Below are positions 44,191 through 52,705 of a DNA stretch of 64,000 nucleotides, piece by piece (within the stretch, counting starts at the first letter, position 1; every line of letters begins with the position of its first letter). The position numbers were made by a program, and so were the translations under genes. Where the stretch lies: contig MGRJ01000004.1 in the NCBI GenBank assembly GCA_001798135.1, forward strand, positions 50,016 through 114,015, written 5' to 3'. The notes under the pieces were generated by a model that was not told where the DNA came from, ran no database searches, and worked only from the letters and a program-made list of their open reading frames with translations. This DNA comes from Deltaproteobacteria bacterium RIFCSPHIGHO2_02_FULL_40_28. Lineage in GTDB: Bacteria > UBA10199 > 2-12-FULL-40-28.

Positions 44191-46323
44191 ATGTTAAAAA
44201 AATTAGGACTTGGCGATTTTAATGAATTTCTTTCCAAACATAGCGATATTGTTTTGGCTGTATTGGTTATTGCTGTTTTGGGAATGATCATCGTTCCTCT
44301 GCCTCCTTTTTTACTCGATATTTTCCTCACAATTTCCATCAGTCTTGGTGTGATTATTTTACTTGTTTCTCTCTACATTACCGATGCCCTTAAATTAGCT
44401 TCTTTTCCAACCATTCTTTTAATGACCACTCTCTATCGTTTGTCCTTAAATATTTCCACCACACGTCTCATTCTTTCTCAAGGCTATGCGGGTGAAGTGG
44501 TTGAGGCTTTTGGTAATTTTGTGGCCAGTGGTAATTTTGTTGTTGGTATTGTTTTGTTTCTCATTATTACTCTCGTTAATTTTATTGTTGTTGCCAAAGG
44601 TGCCGAGCGTGTTTCTGAAGTGGCTGCCCGTTTTACATTGGATGCCATGCCCGGAAAACAAATGAGTATCGATGCCGATTTGCGTGCGGGTACCATCACC
44701 ATGGAGCAAGCCCAAGAAAGACGCAGAACTCTTCAACGTGAATCACAAATGTATGGAGCCATGGACGGTGCCATGAAATTTGTGAAGGGCGATGCCATTG
44801 CGGGCATCGTTATTACAGCCATTAACATCATTGGAGGCTTACTTATTGGTGTGGTTCAACATGATATGAAGTTGGGAGAAGCTGCCAAACTTTTTACTCT
44901 TTTAACCATTGGTGATGGTTTAGTGAGCATGCTTCCAGCCTTTATTATTTCTATGTCGGCGGGTGTGGTTGTAACACGGGTTGCTTCCGATTCTAAGGAT
45001 ACCAATTTGGGTCGCGATATTATTACCCAAATGACGGCCTATCCAAAAGTTTTCATGATTGCAGGTTCTCTTTTGATTGGTTTGGGTTTAGTGCCAGGTT
45101 TACCAAAAGTTCCTTTCTTTATCTTGGGCTCCCTACTTTTAGCTTATTCTTTTTATTCACGTAAAAAGCGTGATGAAAAAATACAAGAAATTGTGGCGCA
45201 ACCCAAGGAAGAAAAAGTGAAGAAGGCTTTAGAAAAACATGGAGACCACCTGCCCTTTATTATGCCATCCCCCATATCTTTAGAAGTGGGTTCTGCCCTT
45301 ATTCCATTTGTGGATGATTCAAAGGATGGAGGGAGGTTTATCAACGAACTAATTCCTCTTTTGCGTCATGGTTTGTATTATGAATTGGGAGTTAACTTTC
45401 CAGGTATTCAAGTGCGTGGCCAAACCGTGGATATGGAAGCCGAAGCCTATGTGATTAACATCAACGAAGTGCCGGTGGCTCGTGGCAAGGTATCACAAGG
45501 GTGTATTTTAGTGGGCGAACCTTTGGAGCAACTTCAACTTTTTAATATTACAGGAAAAGAAACCATTCATCCCATTGATGGTTCTGTTGTAACCTGGGTG
45601 TCAGAACAATACAAAGATGTAGCTGTTCAGGCAGGATTTCGGATGTGGGATATTTCGGAATATCTCATTTTGCACCTTTCTTACCTGTTACGAAAACATG
45701 CCCACGAGTTTTTGGGTTTACAAGAAGTACAAACTCTTTTAACCGAATTAGAAAAATCACATCCGGCCTTAGTAAAGGAATTGGTTCCAAAATATATTAC
45801 GGTGCTTCAACTTTCTGAAGTTTTTCAACGCTTGGTGCAAGAAGAAGTGGCCATTAGAGATTTGAAAAATATTTTTTCAACTCTTGCCCAATGGGCTGAA
45901 ATTGAAAGAAATACTCTGGCCTTAACAGAACATATTCGTGGAGGTTTAAAACGGTATATTACCCATAAGTATGCGGGCCATACTAACACCCTGGCTGTTT
46001 ATCTTTTGGATCCAGGCATTGAAGACATGGTGCGTGATGCTATTCGTTCAACAGAAAAAGGTAATTATTTGGCCCTCGATCCAGAAGTAACCCAGGAAAT
46101 TATTGAAGCTGTTGGAAAAGAAATAGCTTCTCATCCTTTTCCTCCTGGAGCCAAACCCCCTGTTATTTTAACAACAGCTGAAGTAAGGCGTTATTTTAGA
46201 AAAATTATCGAACTTGAATTTCCTCAGCTTTCTGTGCTTTCCTACCAAGAGCTTGCCGAGAACCTGCGTATTCAACCCATTGCCAGGGTTAATCTCCCTC
46301 GCTTGCAAGCAGCTAATCAGTAA
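44191..46323 (+). CDS. sctV: Type III secretion export-gate protein SctV (FlhA/LcrD/InvA family)
   Basis: The nonameric export gate of type III secretion. The N-terminal half (about 15-320) has about seven or eight membrane helices and the FHIPEP-type cytoplasmic loop (FTLDAMPGKQMSIDADLRAG). The C-terminal half (about 350-710) is the cytoplasmic ring domain. The segments LGVNFPGIQVRG and ININEVPVARGKV favour the virulence-type SctV over flagellar FlhA. No other type III or flagellar gene is within the window. The ATG at 44191 is preferred to a TTG at 44179. The bioF ATG begins at its stop codon. Confidence 0.9.
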   Translation: MLKKLGLGDFNEFLSKHSDIVLAVLVIAVLGMIIVPLPPFLLDIFLTISISLGVIILLVSLYITDALKLASFPTILLMTTLYRLSLNISTTRLILSQGYAGEVVEAFGNFVASGNFVVGIVLFLIITLVNFIVVAKGAERVSEVAARFTLDAMPGKQMSIDADLRAGTITMEQAQERRRTLQRESQMYGAMDGAMKFVKGDAIAGIVITAINIIGGLLIGVVQHDMKLGEAAKLFTLLTIGDGLVSMLPAFIISMSAGVVVTRVASDSKDTNLGRDIITQMTAYPKVFMIAGSLLIGLGLVPGLPKVPFFILGSLLLAYSFYSRKKRDEKIQEIVAQPKEEKVKKALEKHGDHLPFIMPSPISLEVGSALIPFVDDSKDGGRFINELIPLLRHGLYYELGVNFPGIQVRGQTVDMEAEAYVININEVPVARGKVSQGCILVGEPLEQLQLFNITGKETIHPIDGSVVTWVSEQYKDVAVQAGFRMWDISEYLILHLSYLLRKHAHEFLGLQEVQTLLTELEKSHPALVKELVPKYITVLQLSEVFQRLVQEEVAIRDLKNIFSTLAQWAEIERNTLALTEHIRGGLKRYITHKYAGHTNTLAVYLLDPGIEDMVRDAIRSTEKGNYLALDPEVTQEIIEAVGKEIASHPFPPGAKPPVILTTAEVRRYFRKIIELEFPQLSVLSYQELAENLRIQPIARVNLPRLQAANQ

Positions 46324-47534
46324 TGAAATCTTTTTTTGAAGACCAAGTTGAAGAATTAAAAAGCAAAGATCTTCTTCGTATTGAGAAGATAGTAGAGAGT
46401 GATCAAGGCCCTGTTGTAAAATGCCAAGGGAAAACTGTTCTTAATTTTTCATCTAACAATTATTTGGGACTAGCAAATCATCCCAGGCTAAAAAAGGCCG
46501 CTATTCAGGCCATAGAGCGCTATGGGGTTGGTTCGGGGGCCTCCCGTTTAATTACAGGTACCATGAGTTTGCATCAGGAATTAGAAAAAGTTTTGGCCGG
46601 GTTTAAAGGATGCGAGGCTAGTCTTATTTTTAATTCAGGTTATCATGCTAATATTGGTGTTATTACTGCTTTGGTTGATCCTAATGATGTTATTTTTTCA
46701 GATGAGTTAAATCATGCCAGTCTTATCGATGGATGTCGTCTTTCTAAGGCTTCTGTGATGATTTATCGCCATTCTGATATGCGTCATTTAAGGGAATTGC
46801 TTAAAAGTCATGTTGAACAAAAGAGAAAAGAAAAAAAACAAGGCGTTCAAATTTCATCAAAGCTTTTAATTGTAACTGATACTGTATTTTCCATGGATGG
46901 CGATTTATGTCTTTTGCCAGCACTGATGAAATTAGCTGATGATTTCGATGCTCAAATTTTTGTTGATGAAGCTCATGCCACGGGAGTATTTGGAGAAAAA
47001 AGTCGGGGAGTTGTTGAGCACTATGGTATTTCAAGTAAGAAGAAGAATCTTATTCAAATGGGTACCTTAGGCAAAGCTCTTGGTTCTTTTGGAGCCTATG
47101 TTTGTGGGCCAAAGGCTTTTTGTGATTTTTTAAAAAATAAAGCCAGAACCTATGTTTTTACAACAGCTCTTCCACCTGCAGTATTAGCAGCTACCTTGGA
47201 GGCTATTCGTTTAATCAATCAAGATTTGTCTTTAAAAAATCAACTTTGGAGAAATGTAGAATATTTTAAAAGGGGATTAACCCAAGTTATTGCAAATTCA
47301 TCTTATGAACTTTTAAAAACCGATTCTCCTATTTTTCCTATTTTAGTTGGTTCTCAATCAAGAACCATGGATTTATCACAGAAATTATTTGATGAGGGAA
47401 TTTGGATTCAGGGAATTAGGCCACCCACAGTTCCTGATGGCACCTCGCGCCTCCGTCTTACGTTGATGGCAACCCATACCAAAGAACATTTGGATAAATG
47501 TCTTGTGACATTGGAAAAGGTTTTAAAATTATGA
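46323..47534 (+). CDS. bioF: 8-amino-7-oxononanoate synthase-like alpha-oxoamine synthase
   Basis: PLP-dependent enzyme, 403 residues, with FSSNNYLGLANHP, GSGASRLITGT, FVDEAHATGVFG and the PLP-lysine motif MGTLGKALGSFG (K251). The family covers BioF (biotin) and Kbl (2-amino-3-oxobutyrate ligase). bioA lies 1.9 kb downstream on the same strand, so BioF is more likely. An insert about 160-180 (EQKRKEKKQGVQISSK) is Lys-rich and unusual. It starts at the sctV stop. Confidence 0.88.
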   Translation: MKSFFEDQVEELKSKDLLRIEKIVESDQGPVVKCQGKTVLNFSSNNYLGLANHPRLKKAAIQAIERYGVGSGASRLITGTMSLHQELEKVLAGFKGCEASLIFNSGYHANIGVITALVDPNDVIFSDELNHASLIDGCRLSKASVMIYRHSDMRHLRELLKSHVEQKRKEKKQGVQISSKLLIVTDTVFSMDGDLCLLPALMKLADDFDAQIFVDEAHATGVFGEKSRGVVEHYGISSKKKNLIQMGTLGKALGSFGAYVCGPKAFCDFLKNKARTYVFTTALPPAVLAATLEAIRLINQDLSLKNQLWRNVEYFKRGLTQVIANSSYELLKTDSPIFPILVGSQSRTMDLSQKLFDEGIWIQGIRPPTVPDGTSRLRLTLMATHTKEHLDKCLVTLEKVLKL

Positions 47535-47540
47535 AAAAAC

Positions 47541-47864
47541 ATCTTTGTCATTGATGACGCATTTTATCTGGGGTCCATCGGGATTCACCAAAAGCTCGAT
47601 GGCACAGGTTACCGTCTGACTTATCCAACTAAGAAATCTCCCCTAAATCAGCGACCTATTTTCCATCCCATCAATCGCGAAACCTGAGCCGCTATCGAGA
47701 GTGCCATTTTTGAAAAACTGAAAAAAGACATCGAAAACTGCCCGAATCCGGGCAATCCAAAGACCCAGATGATGTGCCAAATCCGGGAATCTTTGATTGA
47801 ATTTTCACCCATAAAATTATACGGTTGCAATTCTCAAAATTTTGACGGGATTGAATCAATGTAA
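47541..47864 (+). pseudogene. SpoVG-family protein remnant (5' truncated, internal stop)
   Basis: Reading the frame from 47544 gives FVIDDAFYLGSIGIHQKLDG, then TGYRLTYPTKKSPLNQRPIF and HPINRET, a TGA at 47685-47687, then AAIESAIFEKLKK and a further 40 residues to a TAA at 47862. The string G-x-YRL-YPTKK...HPINRE...AIE-AIFEK matches SpoVG-like proteins of the type found on conjugative elements. The first 20-25 residues are missing and the frame is broken. It begins just after the bioF stop. Confidence 0.7.
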
Positions 47865-47893
47865 AACTCTGATAACTACAGAGGATCAACAAT

Positions 47894-47974
47894 ATGTTTT
47901 CAAACAGAGTTAGAGAAATTTTAAAAACCCATCGGCAAACTACTGAACTGGGTAAAAGAAATTTGGCGAAGTAG
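47894..47974 (+). CDS. Possible 26-residue ORF or gene fragment
   Basis: ATG with AGAGG about 9 bases upstream; encodes MFSNRVREILKTHRQTTELGKRNLAK. No family recognised. A second tiny frame (47987-48055, ending EIEWKRNAET) overlaps the next gene and resembles the start of AlbA-like ATP-binding domains. Both are probably remnants of the decayed element and not genes. Confidence 0.25.
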   Translation: MFSNRVREILKTHRQTTELGKRNLAK

Positions 47975-48041
47975 AGAGAAAACTTGATGAAACTCAACAT
48001 CGACCACATGACTGAACCCGATGAAATAGAATGGAAGCGTA

Positions 48042-49181
48042 ATGCCGAAACGTAAAACACAATTAATGTCGGTAAAACACCCCAAGCTGACTTTTAGCCA
48101 GCTTGTCTCTGCTATTCGTGAGGCGGACCACTATTTTTCTTCGCAAGCGAATCGAGCAGTCAATGTCAGTCTTACTTTGCGGAACTGGATCGTGGGTTAT
48201 TACATCTCGGAATTCGAGCTTCATGGAAAAGATCGAGCCGATTATGGAGAAAAACTCTTAAGCGAACTTGCCAAAGAGCTTGGACGGGCCAAGATCAGCA
48301 ATTGCGAAATAAGGCAACTGTATGATTATATTAAGTTTTATAGAGTATATCCCGAGATTGTGCGGACGCTGTCGGCACAATTCAAGCCATTGATGTCCGG
48401 GAAACTTACGATCCATAAGGAAATTGTGCCGACAGCGTCGGCACAATTTAGTCTTCCGCCAGATAAGCTCATTACCGGTCTTTCTTATAGCATGTTTAAA
48501 TTGCTCGCTGAAATTGACGATCCTTTGAAACGCGTATTTTATGAAATCGAAAGTATCAGAGGCAATTGGTCAGTTCGTGACTTAAAACGCCAGATCGCCA
48601 GCCTTTATTTTGAAAGGTCTGGCCTCTCAAAAAATAAGAAGAAACTAGCGACCCTGACTCAAAAAAATGTTCAAGGAATGGATTCCAAGTTGACTATTCG
48701 CGACCCGTATATTTTCGAATTTCTTGGCATCAAGGCAAAAGAGGTCATGGCTGAATCAACTTTGGAAGCGGCACTTCTCAATAAACTGCAGGATTTCTTG
48801 TTTGAGCTGGGGCACGGCTTTTGTTTTGAGGCGTCCCAGAAAAGAATTCTCATCGATGGAAAGCATTATTTCGTTGACCTTGTTTTCTACCATCGAATTC
48901 TGAAATGTCATGTATTGATCGAACTCAAGGTGGATGAATTTAATCACGAGCATTTAGGCCAGCTGAATACCTATGTGAGCTGGTTCAGAAAGAACATGAC
49001 GAAGCATGATGACAATCAGCCGGTTGGCATTCTTTTATGCACGAAAAAAAATCACGCTCTTGCCGAATACGCTTTGGCTGGTATGAATAACAAATTATTT
49101 GTATCGAAGTACCAAGTGGAGTTACCCAAGAAAAAGGAGATAGAAAAATTCTTGGAGGCCACATTAAAAACGATCGAATAA
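48042..49181 (+). CDS. DUF1016 / YhcG-family PD-(D/E)XK nuclease
   Basis: The 379-residue protein has the N-terminal DUF1016 helical domain (about 15-200: AIREADHYFSSQANRAVNVSLTLRNWIVGYYISEFE; WSVRDLKRQIASLYFERS). The C-terminal nuclease domain (about 220-370) includes FCFEASQKRILIDGKHYFVDLVFYHRILKCHVLIELKVDEF, where D-x17-ELK is the catalytic pattern. The family is typical of mobile islands and defence-like loci; the role is unproven. The ATG has GGAAG 5 bases upstream. Base composition is more GC-rich than its neighbours, consistent with transfer. Residues about 103-140 contain a repeated EIV-x-T-x-SAQF motif encoded by palindromes. Confidence 0.9.
   Translation: MPKRKTQLMSVKHPKLTFSQLVSAIREADHYFSSQANRAVNVSLTLRNWIVGYYISEFELHGKDRADYGEKLLSELAKELGRAKISNCEIRQLYDYIKFYRVYPEIVRTLSAQFKPLMSGKLTIHKEIVPTASAQFSLPPDKLITGLSYSMFKLLAEIDDPLKRVFYEIESIRGNWSVRDLKRQIASLYFERSGLSKNKKKLATLTQKNVQGMDSKLTIRDPYIFEFLGIKAKEVMAESTLEAALLNKLQDFLFELGHGFCFEASQKRILIDGKHYFVDLVFYHRILKCHVLIELKVDEFNHEHLGQLNTYVSWFRKNMTKHDDNQPVGILLCTKKNHALAEYALAGMNNKLFVSKYQVELPKKKEIEKFLEATLKTIE
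48357..48449. repeat. Palindromes inside the DUF1016 gene
   Basis: ATTGTGC (48357-48363)/GCACAAT (48375-48381) is followed by a perfect 13-bp inverted repeat AAATTGTGCCGAC (48421-48433) / GTCGGCACAATTT (48437-48449). The GTCGGCACAATT unit occurs twice on the plus strand and once inverted. It encodes the repeated EIV-x-T-x-SAQF motif. Confidence 0.85.
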
Positions 49182-49417
49182 AAGTGCCACAGTCTCTGGC
49201 ACAATTGGGCAACAGACTGTTGCGGAAGCTACAACCCTTTGAAGGCACAAAGGAACTTTGTTCGATTCAGGACTTCAGTATGCCAAAACGGTATGGCATG
49301 GTGATAAGTTGGATCGACTCTGGCTCATCGAAGCCCAAAATCCAGGGCGGGTCCATTCTTTTATCGCGAGCCCCAAAGGGACCCCTTCGGGGCTCACGAT
49401 GACTTAAAGTAAAATAA
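49182..49417 (+). other. Non-coding / degenerate stretch before bioA
   Basis: No intact gene. A frame at about 49276-49374 reads LQYAKTVWHGDKLDRLWLIE and AQNPGRVHSFIAS and looks like a protein remnant of unknown family. A hairpin GAGCCCC...GGGGCTC (about 49368-49395) in an ATCGCGAG...ACGATGAC setting is a member of the dispersed repeats. It marks the right edge of the decayed element. Confidence 0.5.
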
Positions 49418-50704
49418 ATGGTAAATCAAAATCGAAATAAAAATTTAAAAGATCTCGATCGTGCTCTTATTTGGCATCCCTTTACTCAAATGAGAGATTA
49501 TGAAAAAGAAGACCCTCTTATTATTGAGAGAGGAGAAGGAAATTATTTAATTGATATCGATGGGAAAAAATATCTGGATGGGATTTCATCCCTTTGGGTT
49601 ATTCTTCATGGGCATAATCGAGCCGAAATTAATGAAGCTATTAAAAAACAAATTGATCTTATTGCGCATTCTACTCTACTTGGTTTATCTCATGTTACCT
49701 CTATTGAATTTGCAGAAAAACTTTTAAGTCATGTTCCGGAAGGTCTTAAAAAAGTTTTTTATTCAGATAGTGGTTCTACAGCTGTAGAAATCGCTATCAA
49801 AATGGCTTTTCAATACCACCAGCAATCAATTAACCCCTCTTCCTTGGAAAAAACAAAATTTCTTACCTTCGAAAATGCTTATCATGGGGATACCCTTGGT
49901 GCTGTTGGTGTTGGAGGGATTGATCTTTTCCATGAAATTTACAAACCTCTTCTTTTTCAAGCCATTAAGGCCAATGCATCAAATGCAGTGGAGCTTATCG
50001 CTAAGCATCATCAGGAATTGGCAGCTGTGATTATTGAACCTATGATTCAGGGAGCAGCCGGAATGCTTTTACACCCCAAGGGGCTTTTAGGTGAGTTGAG
50101 AAAAGTGTGTGACGAGTTTGATGTGCTTTTAATTTTTGATGAAGTAGCCACGGGTTTTGGCAGAACAGGTAAAATGTTTGCGTGTGAACACGAAAATATA
50201 ACCCCAGATCTCATGTGTGTAGCTAAGGGAATTAGCGGGGGATATCTCCCTTTGGCAGTCACATTAACTACACAAAAAGTTTATGAAGGTTTTTTAGCAG
50301 AATATAAGGAACTTAAAACTTTTTTTCATGGGCATACGTATACGGGAAACCCTTTAGCGTGTGCTGCAGGTATAGCCAGCCTTGAAATTTTTGAAAAAGA
50401 AAAGGTAATTGAAAAAATTCAACCCAAGATTGAAAAATTTAAGGAAGGGCTCAAAAAATTTTTGGAGTTAAAATGTGTAAAAGAAATTCGTCAAGTGGGA
50501 TTGATGATGGGTATTGAATTAGGGCCTTACTCTCTAGAAGAAAAACGGGGAATAAAAACTATTTTAGAGGCCAGGAAGAGGGGAGTGATTCTTCGTCCCT
50601 TAGGCAATGTGATTGTGTTGATGCCTCCTCTTTCCATAACGATGGATGAAATTGATTGTTTACTTCAAGTGACCTTCGAAAGTATTGACCGAGTGAATTC
50701 ATAA
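49418..50704 (+). CDS. bioA: Adenosylmethionine-8-amino-7-oxononanoate aminotransferase
   Basis: Biotin pathway enzyme that makes 7,8-diaminopelargonate. The 428-residue PLP enzyme has IWHPFTQM near the N-terminus (the BioA substrate signature), YSDSGSTAVEIAIKMAFQYH, ENAYHGDTLGAVGVG, FDEVATGFGRTG and the PLP-lysine motif VAKGISGGYLPL (K270). It follows BioF chemistry, but the two genes are split by inserted DNA. bioB and bioD are not in the window. Confidence 0.94.
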   Translation: MVNQNRNKNLKDLDRALIWHPFTQMRDYEKEDPLIIERGEGNYLIDIDGKKYLDGISSLWVILHGHNRAEINEAIKKQIDLIAHSTLLGLSHVTSIEFAEKLLSHVPEGLKKVFYSDSGSTAVEIAIKMAFQYHQQSINPSSLEKTKFLTFENAYHGDTLGAVGVGGIDLFHEIYKPLLFQAIKANASNAVELIAKHHQELAAVIIEPMIQGAAGMLLHPKGLLGELRKVCDEFDVLLIFDEVATGFGRTGKMFACEHENITPDLMCVAKGISGGYLPLAVTLTTQKVYEGFLAEYKELKTFFHGHTYTGNPLACAAGIASLEIFEKEKVIEKIQPKIEKFKEGLKKFLELKCVKEIRQVGLMMGIELGPYSLEEKRGIKTILEARKRGVILRPLGNVIVLMPPLSITMDEIDCLLQVTFESIDRVNS

Positions 50705-50719
50705 TGTTACGAAGAGATT

Positions 50720-51964
50720 ATGCTCGATATTCGGTGGATTTCAGACAATCAAGAGAGTTTTAAAAAGGCCATGAAAAACCGGGGAGTGGAAGTTAATGTA
50801 CCCGAGCTTTTATTCCTTTATGAAGCCAAAAAAAAGGCCCAAGCCAATTTTGATCAATTAAGAGCTCATCAAAATTCTACTTCCAAGGAAATTGCAAAAC
50901 TTCAAAAAGAAAAAAAGGATGCCTCGGTTTTTTTAAAAGAAATGCAGGAAGTAGCGGCTAAGATCAAAGATTTGCAAGCCAAAGATTCCAATTTAGAGGA
51001 TCAACTCAAACAGAACTTATTAGTTATTCCTAATGTTCCTCAAGATGATGTGCCCGTTGCTGGAGATGTTACTGGCAACAAAGAAATAAAAAAATGGGGG
51101 GAACCCCCCACTTTTAATTTTAAACCCAGGCAACATTGGGAAATTGGGGAAAAGCTAGGCATTCTTGATTTTGAGCGTGGGGTTAAAATTGCTGGGGCTC
51201 GTTTTACTTTGTATCGAGGAATAGCAGCAAAGCTAGAACGTGCTTTGATTAATTTTATGCTTGAAGAACATACAAAAGCTGGTTACGAAGAAGTACTTCC
51301 TCCTTTTTTAGTGAACGCAGCAAGTTTATTGGGAACAGGCCAACTCCCAAAATTTGAAGCTGATCTTTTTAAAACAACCACCAACCATTATTTGGTTCCT
51401 ACAGCTGAAGTACCCGTTACTAATATTTACCGGGATGAAATTTTAAATAGAGAAAAACTTCCTGTTAAAATGTGTGCTTATACTCCTTGTTTTAGGTCAG
51501 AAGCAGGCTCTTACGGTCAGGATGTTAAGGGCCTCATTCGTCAACATCAATTTAATAAAGTTGAATTAGTGCAACTAGTAACCCCAGAAAAATCTATACA
51601 AGCTTTAGAGAATCTCACTCAAGATGCAGAAAATATTTTACAAAAACTAAATCTTTCTTATCGCGTTGTAGTTTTGTGCACGGGAGATATGGGTTTTGGA
51701 TCAGCTAAAACTTATGATATCGAAGTGTGGTTACCTGGACAAAATACCTATCGTGAAATTTCTTCTTGCACCAACTTTTGTGATTTCCAAGCTCGTCGTT
51801 TAAATCTTCGTTATAAGGATGCTGCCACTAAAAAAAATCAATACGTTCACACCTTAAATGGATCTGGTTTAGCAGTGGGCCGCACCCTTGTTGCCATTTT
51901 AGAGAACTATCAAAAACCTGATGGAAGTTTTGATATTCCAAAAGCCTTAAACCCCTATCTATAA
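50720..51964 (+). CDS. serS: Seryl-tRNA synthetase
   Basis: Class II synthetase, 414 residues. It has the N-terminal tRNA-binding coiled coil (about 30-105, [31 protein letters not shown]) and motif 2 [26 protein letters not shown]. The catalytic core contains the [14 protein letters not shown] segment, and motif 3 is [20 protein letters not shown]. The usual length is kept. ATG with GAAGAGA upstream, 15 bases after bioA. Confidence 0.97.
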   Translation: MLDIRWISDNQESFKKAMKNRGVEVNVPELLFLYEAKKKAQANFDQLRAHQNSTSKEIAKLQKEKKDASVFLKEMQEVAAKIKDLQAKDSNLEDQLKQNLLVIPNVPQDDVPVAGDVTGNKEIKKWGEPPTFNFKPRQHWEIGEKLGILDFERGVKIAGARFTLYRGIAAKLERALINFMLEEHTKAGYEEVLPPFLVNAASLLGTGQLPKFEADLFKTTTNHYLVPTAEVPVTNIYRDEILNREKLPVKMCAYTPCFRSEAGSYGQDVKGLIRQHQFNKVELVQLVTPEKSIQALENLTQDAENILQKLNLSYRVVVLCTGDMGFGSAKTYDIEVWLPGQNTYREISSCTNFCDFQARRLNLRYKDAATKKNQYVHTLNGSGLAVGRTLVAILENYQKPDGSFDIPKALNPYL

Positions 51965-52022
51965 AGATGGATCCCCGCCTTTCCGCCAAAGGCGGACCAG
52001 CCTCTGGCTGGCGTGAGAATGA
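51965..52022. repeat. Variant palindromic repeat after serS with two replaced hairpins
   Basis: Begins AAGATGGATCCCCGCC and ends GAGAATGACAG, like the right half of the dispersed repeat, but its core carries the small hairpins CCGCC-AAA-GGCGG (51983-51995) and CCAGCC-TCT-GGCTGG (51997-52011). Confidence 0.75.
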
Positions 52023-52032
52023 CAGAATTTGT

Positions 52033-52095
52033 GTAGGGGCGATTCTATGTAATCGCCCCAATTAAGTCAGGGCGAAAACACAGTTTCGCCCCTAC
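52033..52095. repeat. 63-base cloverleaf-like palindromic element
   Basis: Outer arms GTAGGGGCGA (52033-52042) and TCGCCCCTAC (52086-52095) enclose two perfect hairpins: GGGGCGATT/AATCGCCCC (52036-52059) and GGGCGAAA/TTTCGCCC (52070-52091). The GTAGGGGC ends match the 28-bp palindrome inside nadC (13213-13240). Confidence 0.88.
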
Positions 52096-52107
52096 TCATT
52101 TATTATA

Positions 52108-52142
52108 TTGACATAATATATCATGTCATATTATAATAAGAT
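52108..52142 (+). promoter_or_regulatory. Leaderless promoter with palindromic operator
   Basis: -35 TTGACA (52108-52113), an 18-base spacer, -10 TATAAT (52132-52137), and 5 bases to the ATG at 52143. The inverted repeat TGACAT-N8-ATGTCA (52109-52128) starts inside the -35 box. No Shine-Dalgarno. Autoregulation by the HTH protein it drives is likely. Confidence 0.8.
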
Positions 52143-52703
52143 ATGGAATTTATTAAGAAAATTAGAGAAAAAAATAAGCAAACTCAGAGGGGTTTGGCGG
52201 AGGTTTCAGGTGTTGCTTTTGGAACAATTCAACTCGTGGAAAAAGGAGAGAATGTCAGGTTAAAAACCTTGGGAAAAATTGCAGAAGGATTAGGTTATCA
52301 AGTTCATGAATTAAAAGAGCATGTGGATTTTTTTTTCAGAGAAGCTCCTGCTTCTGTTTTTCATGTTGCCAAACAAATGAGTGGAAATAAAGATTGGAAA
52401 ATTCATTTTTTTAATTTTGTAGATTCTTTGAGAAGCACACAAGATATTCACTTAATTCAAAGTGCACCTTATCAAGAAGACTTACCTCAAAATTTGAGAG
52501 CCCTTTTAGCCGCAACCGTAGAAACGATTTGTGATGAAAAAAAAATGAAACACCCTTTATGGTGTGGGGAGATTAATTCTTTGGATGTACCATGGTTTTT
52601 ATCGGGTATTGAAAATCTTAAGGCTATGGCTTTGGTAGAATCACCACTTCATTTTAGAAAAAGAAATATTTTTGTGATGGAAAATTTTCTTTCTAGGGCC
52701 TAA
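52143..52703 (+). CDS. XRE-type helix-turn-helix regulator / antitoxin-like protein
   Basis: The 186-residue protein has an N-terminal HTH (about 1-55: IREKNKQTQRGLAEVSGVAFGTIQLVEKGENVRLKTLGKIAEGLG). A C-terminal domain ends in PWFLSGIENLKAMALVESPLHFRKRNIFVMENFLSRA, as seen in regulators paired with nucleotidyltransferase-like proteins. The next gene starts 2 bases after its stop, with a GTG. The pair looks like a toxin-antitoxin or regulatory module, and this protein probably represses its own promoter. A system function has not been shown. Confidence 0.85.
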   Translation: MEFIKKIREKNKQTQRGLAEVSGVAFGTIQLVEKGENVRLKTLGKIAEGLGYQVHELKEHVDFFFREAPASVFHVAKQMSGNKDWKIHFFNFVDSLRSTQDIHLIQSAPYQEDLPQNLRALLAATVETICDEKKMKHPLWCGEINSLDVPWFLSGIENLKAMALVESPLHFRKRNIFVMENFLSRA

Positions 52704-52705
52704 CA

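Noticed and set aside
49184-49402. 72-residue plus-strand ORF before bioA
   Set aside because: No family signal, ends in a dispersed repeat; more likely element debris.
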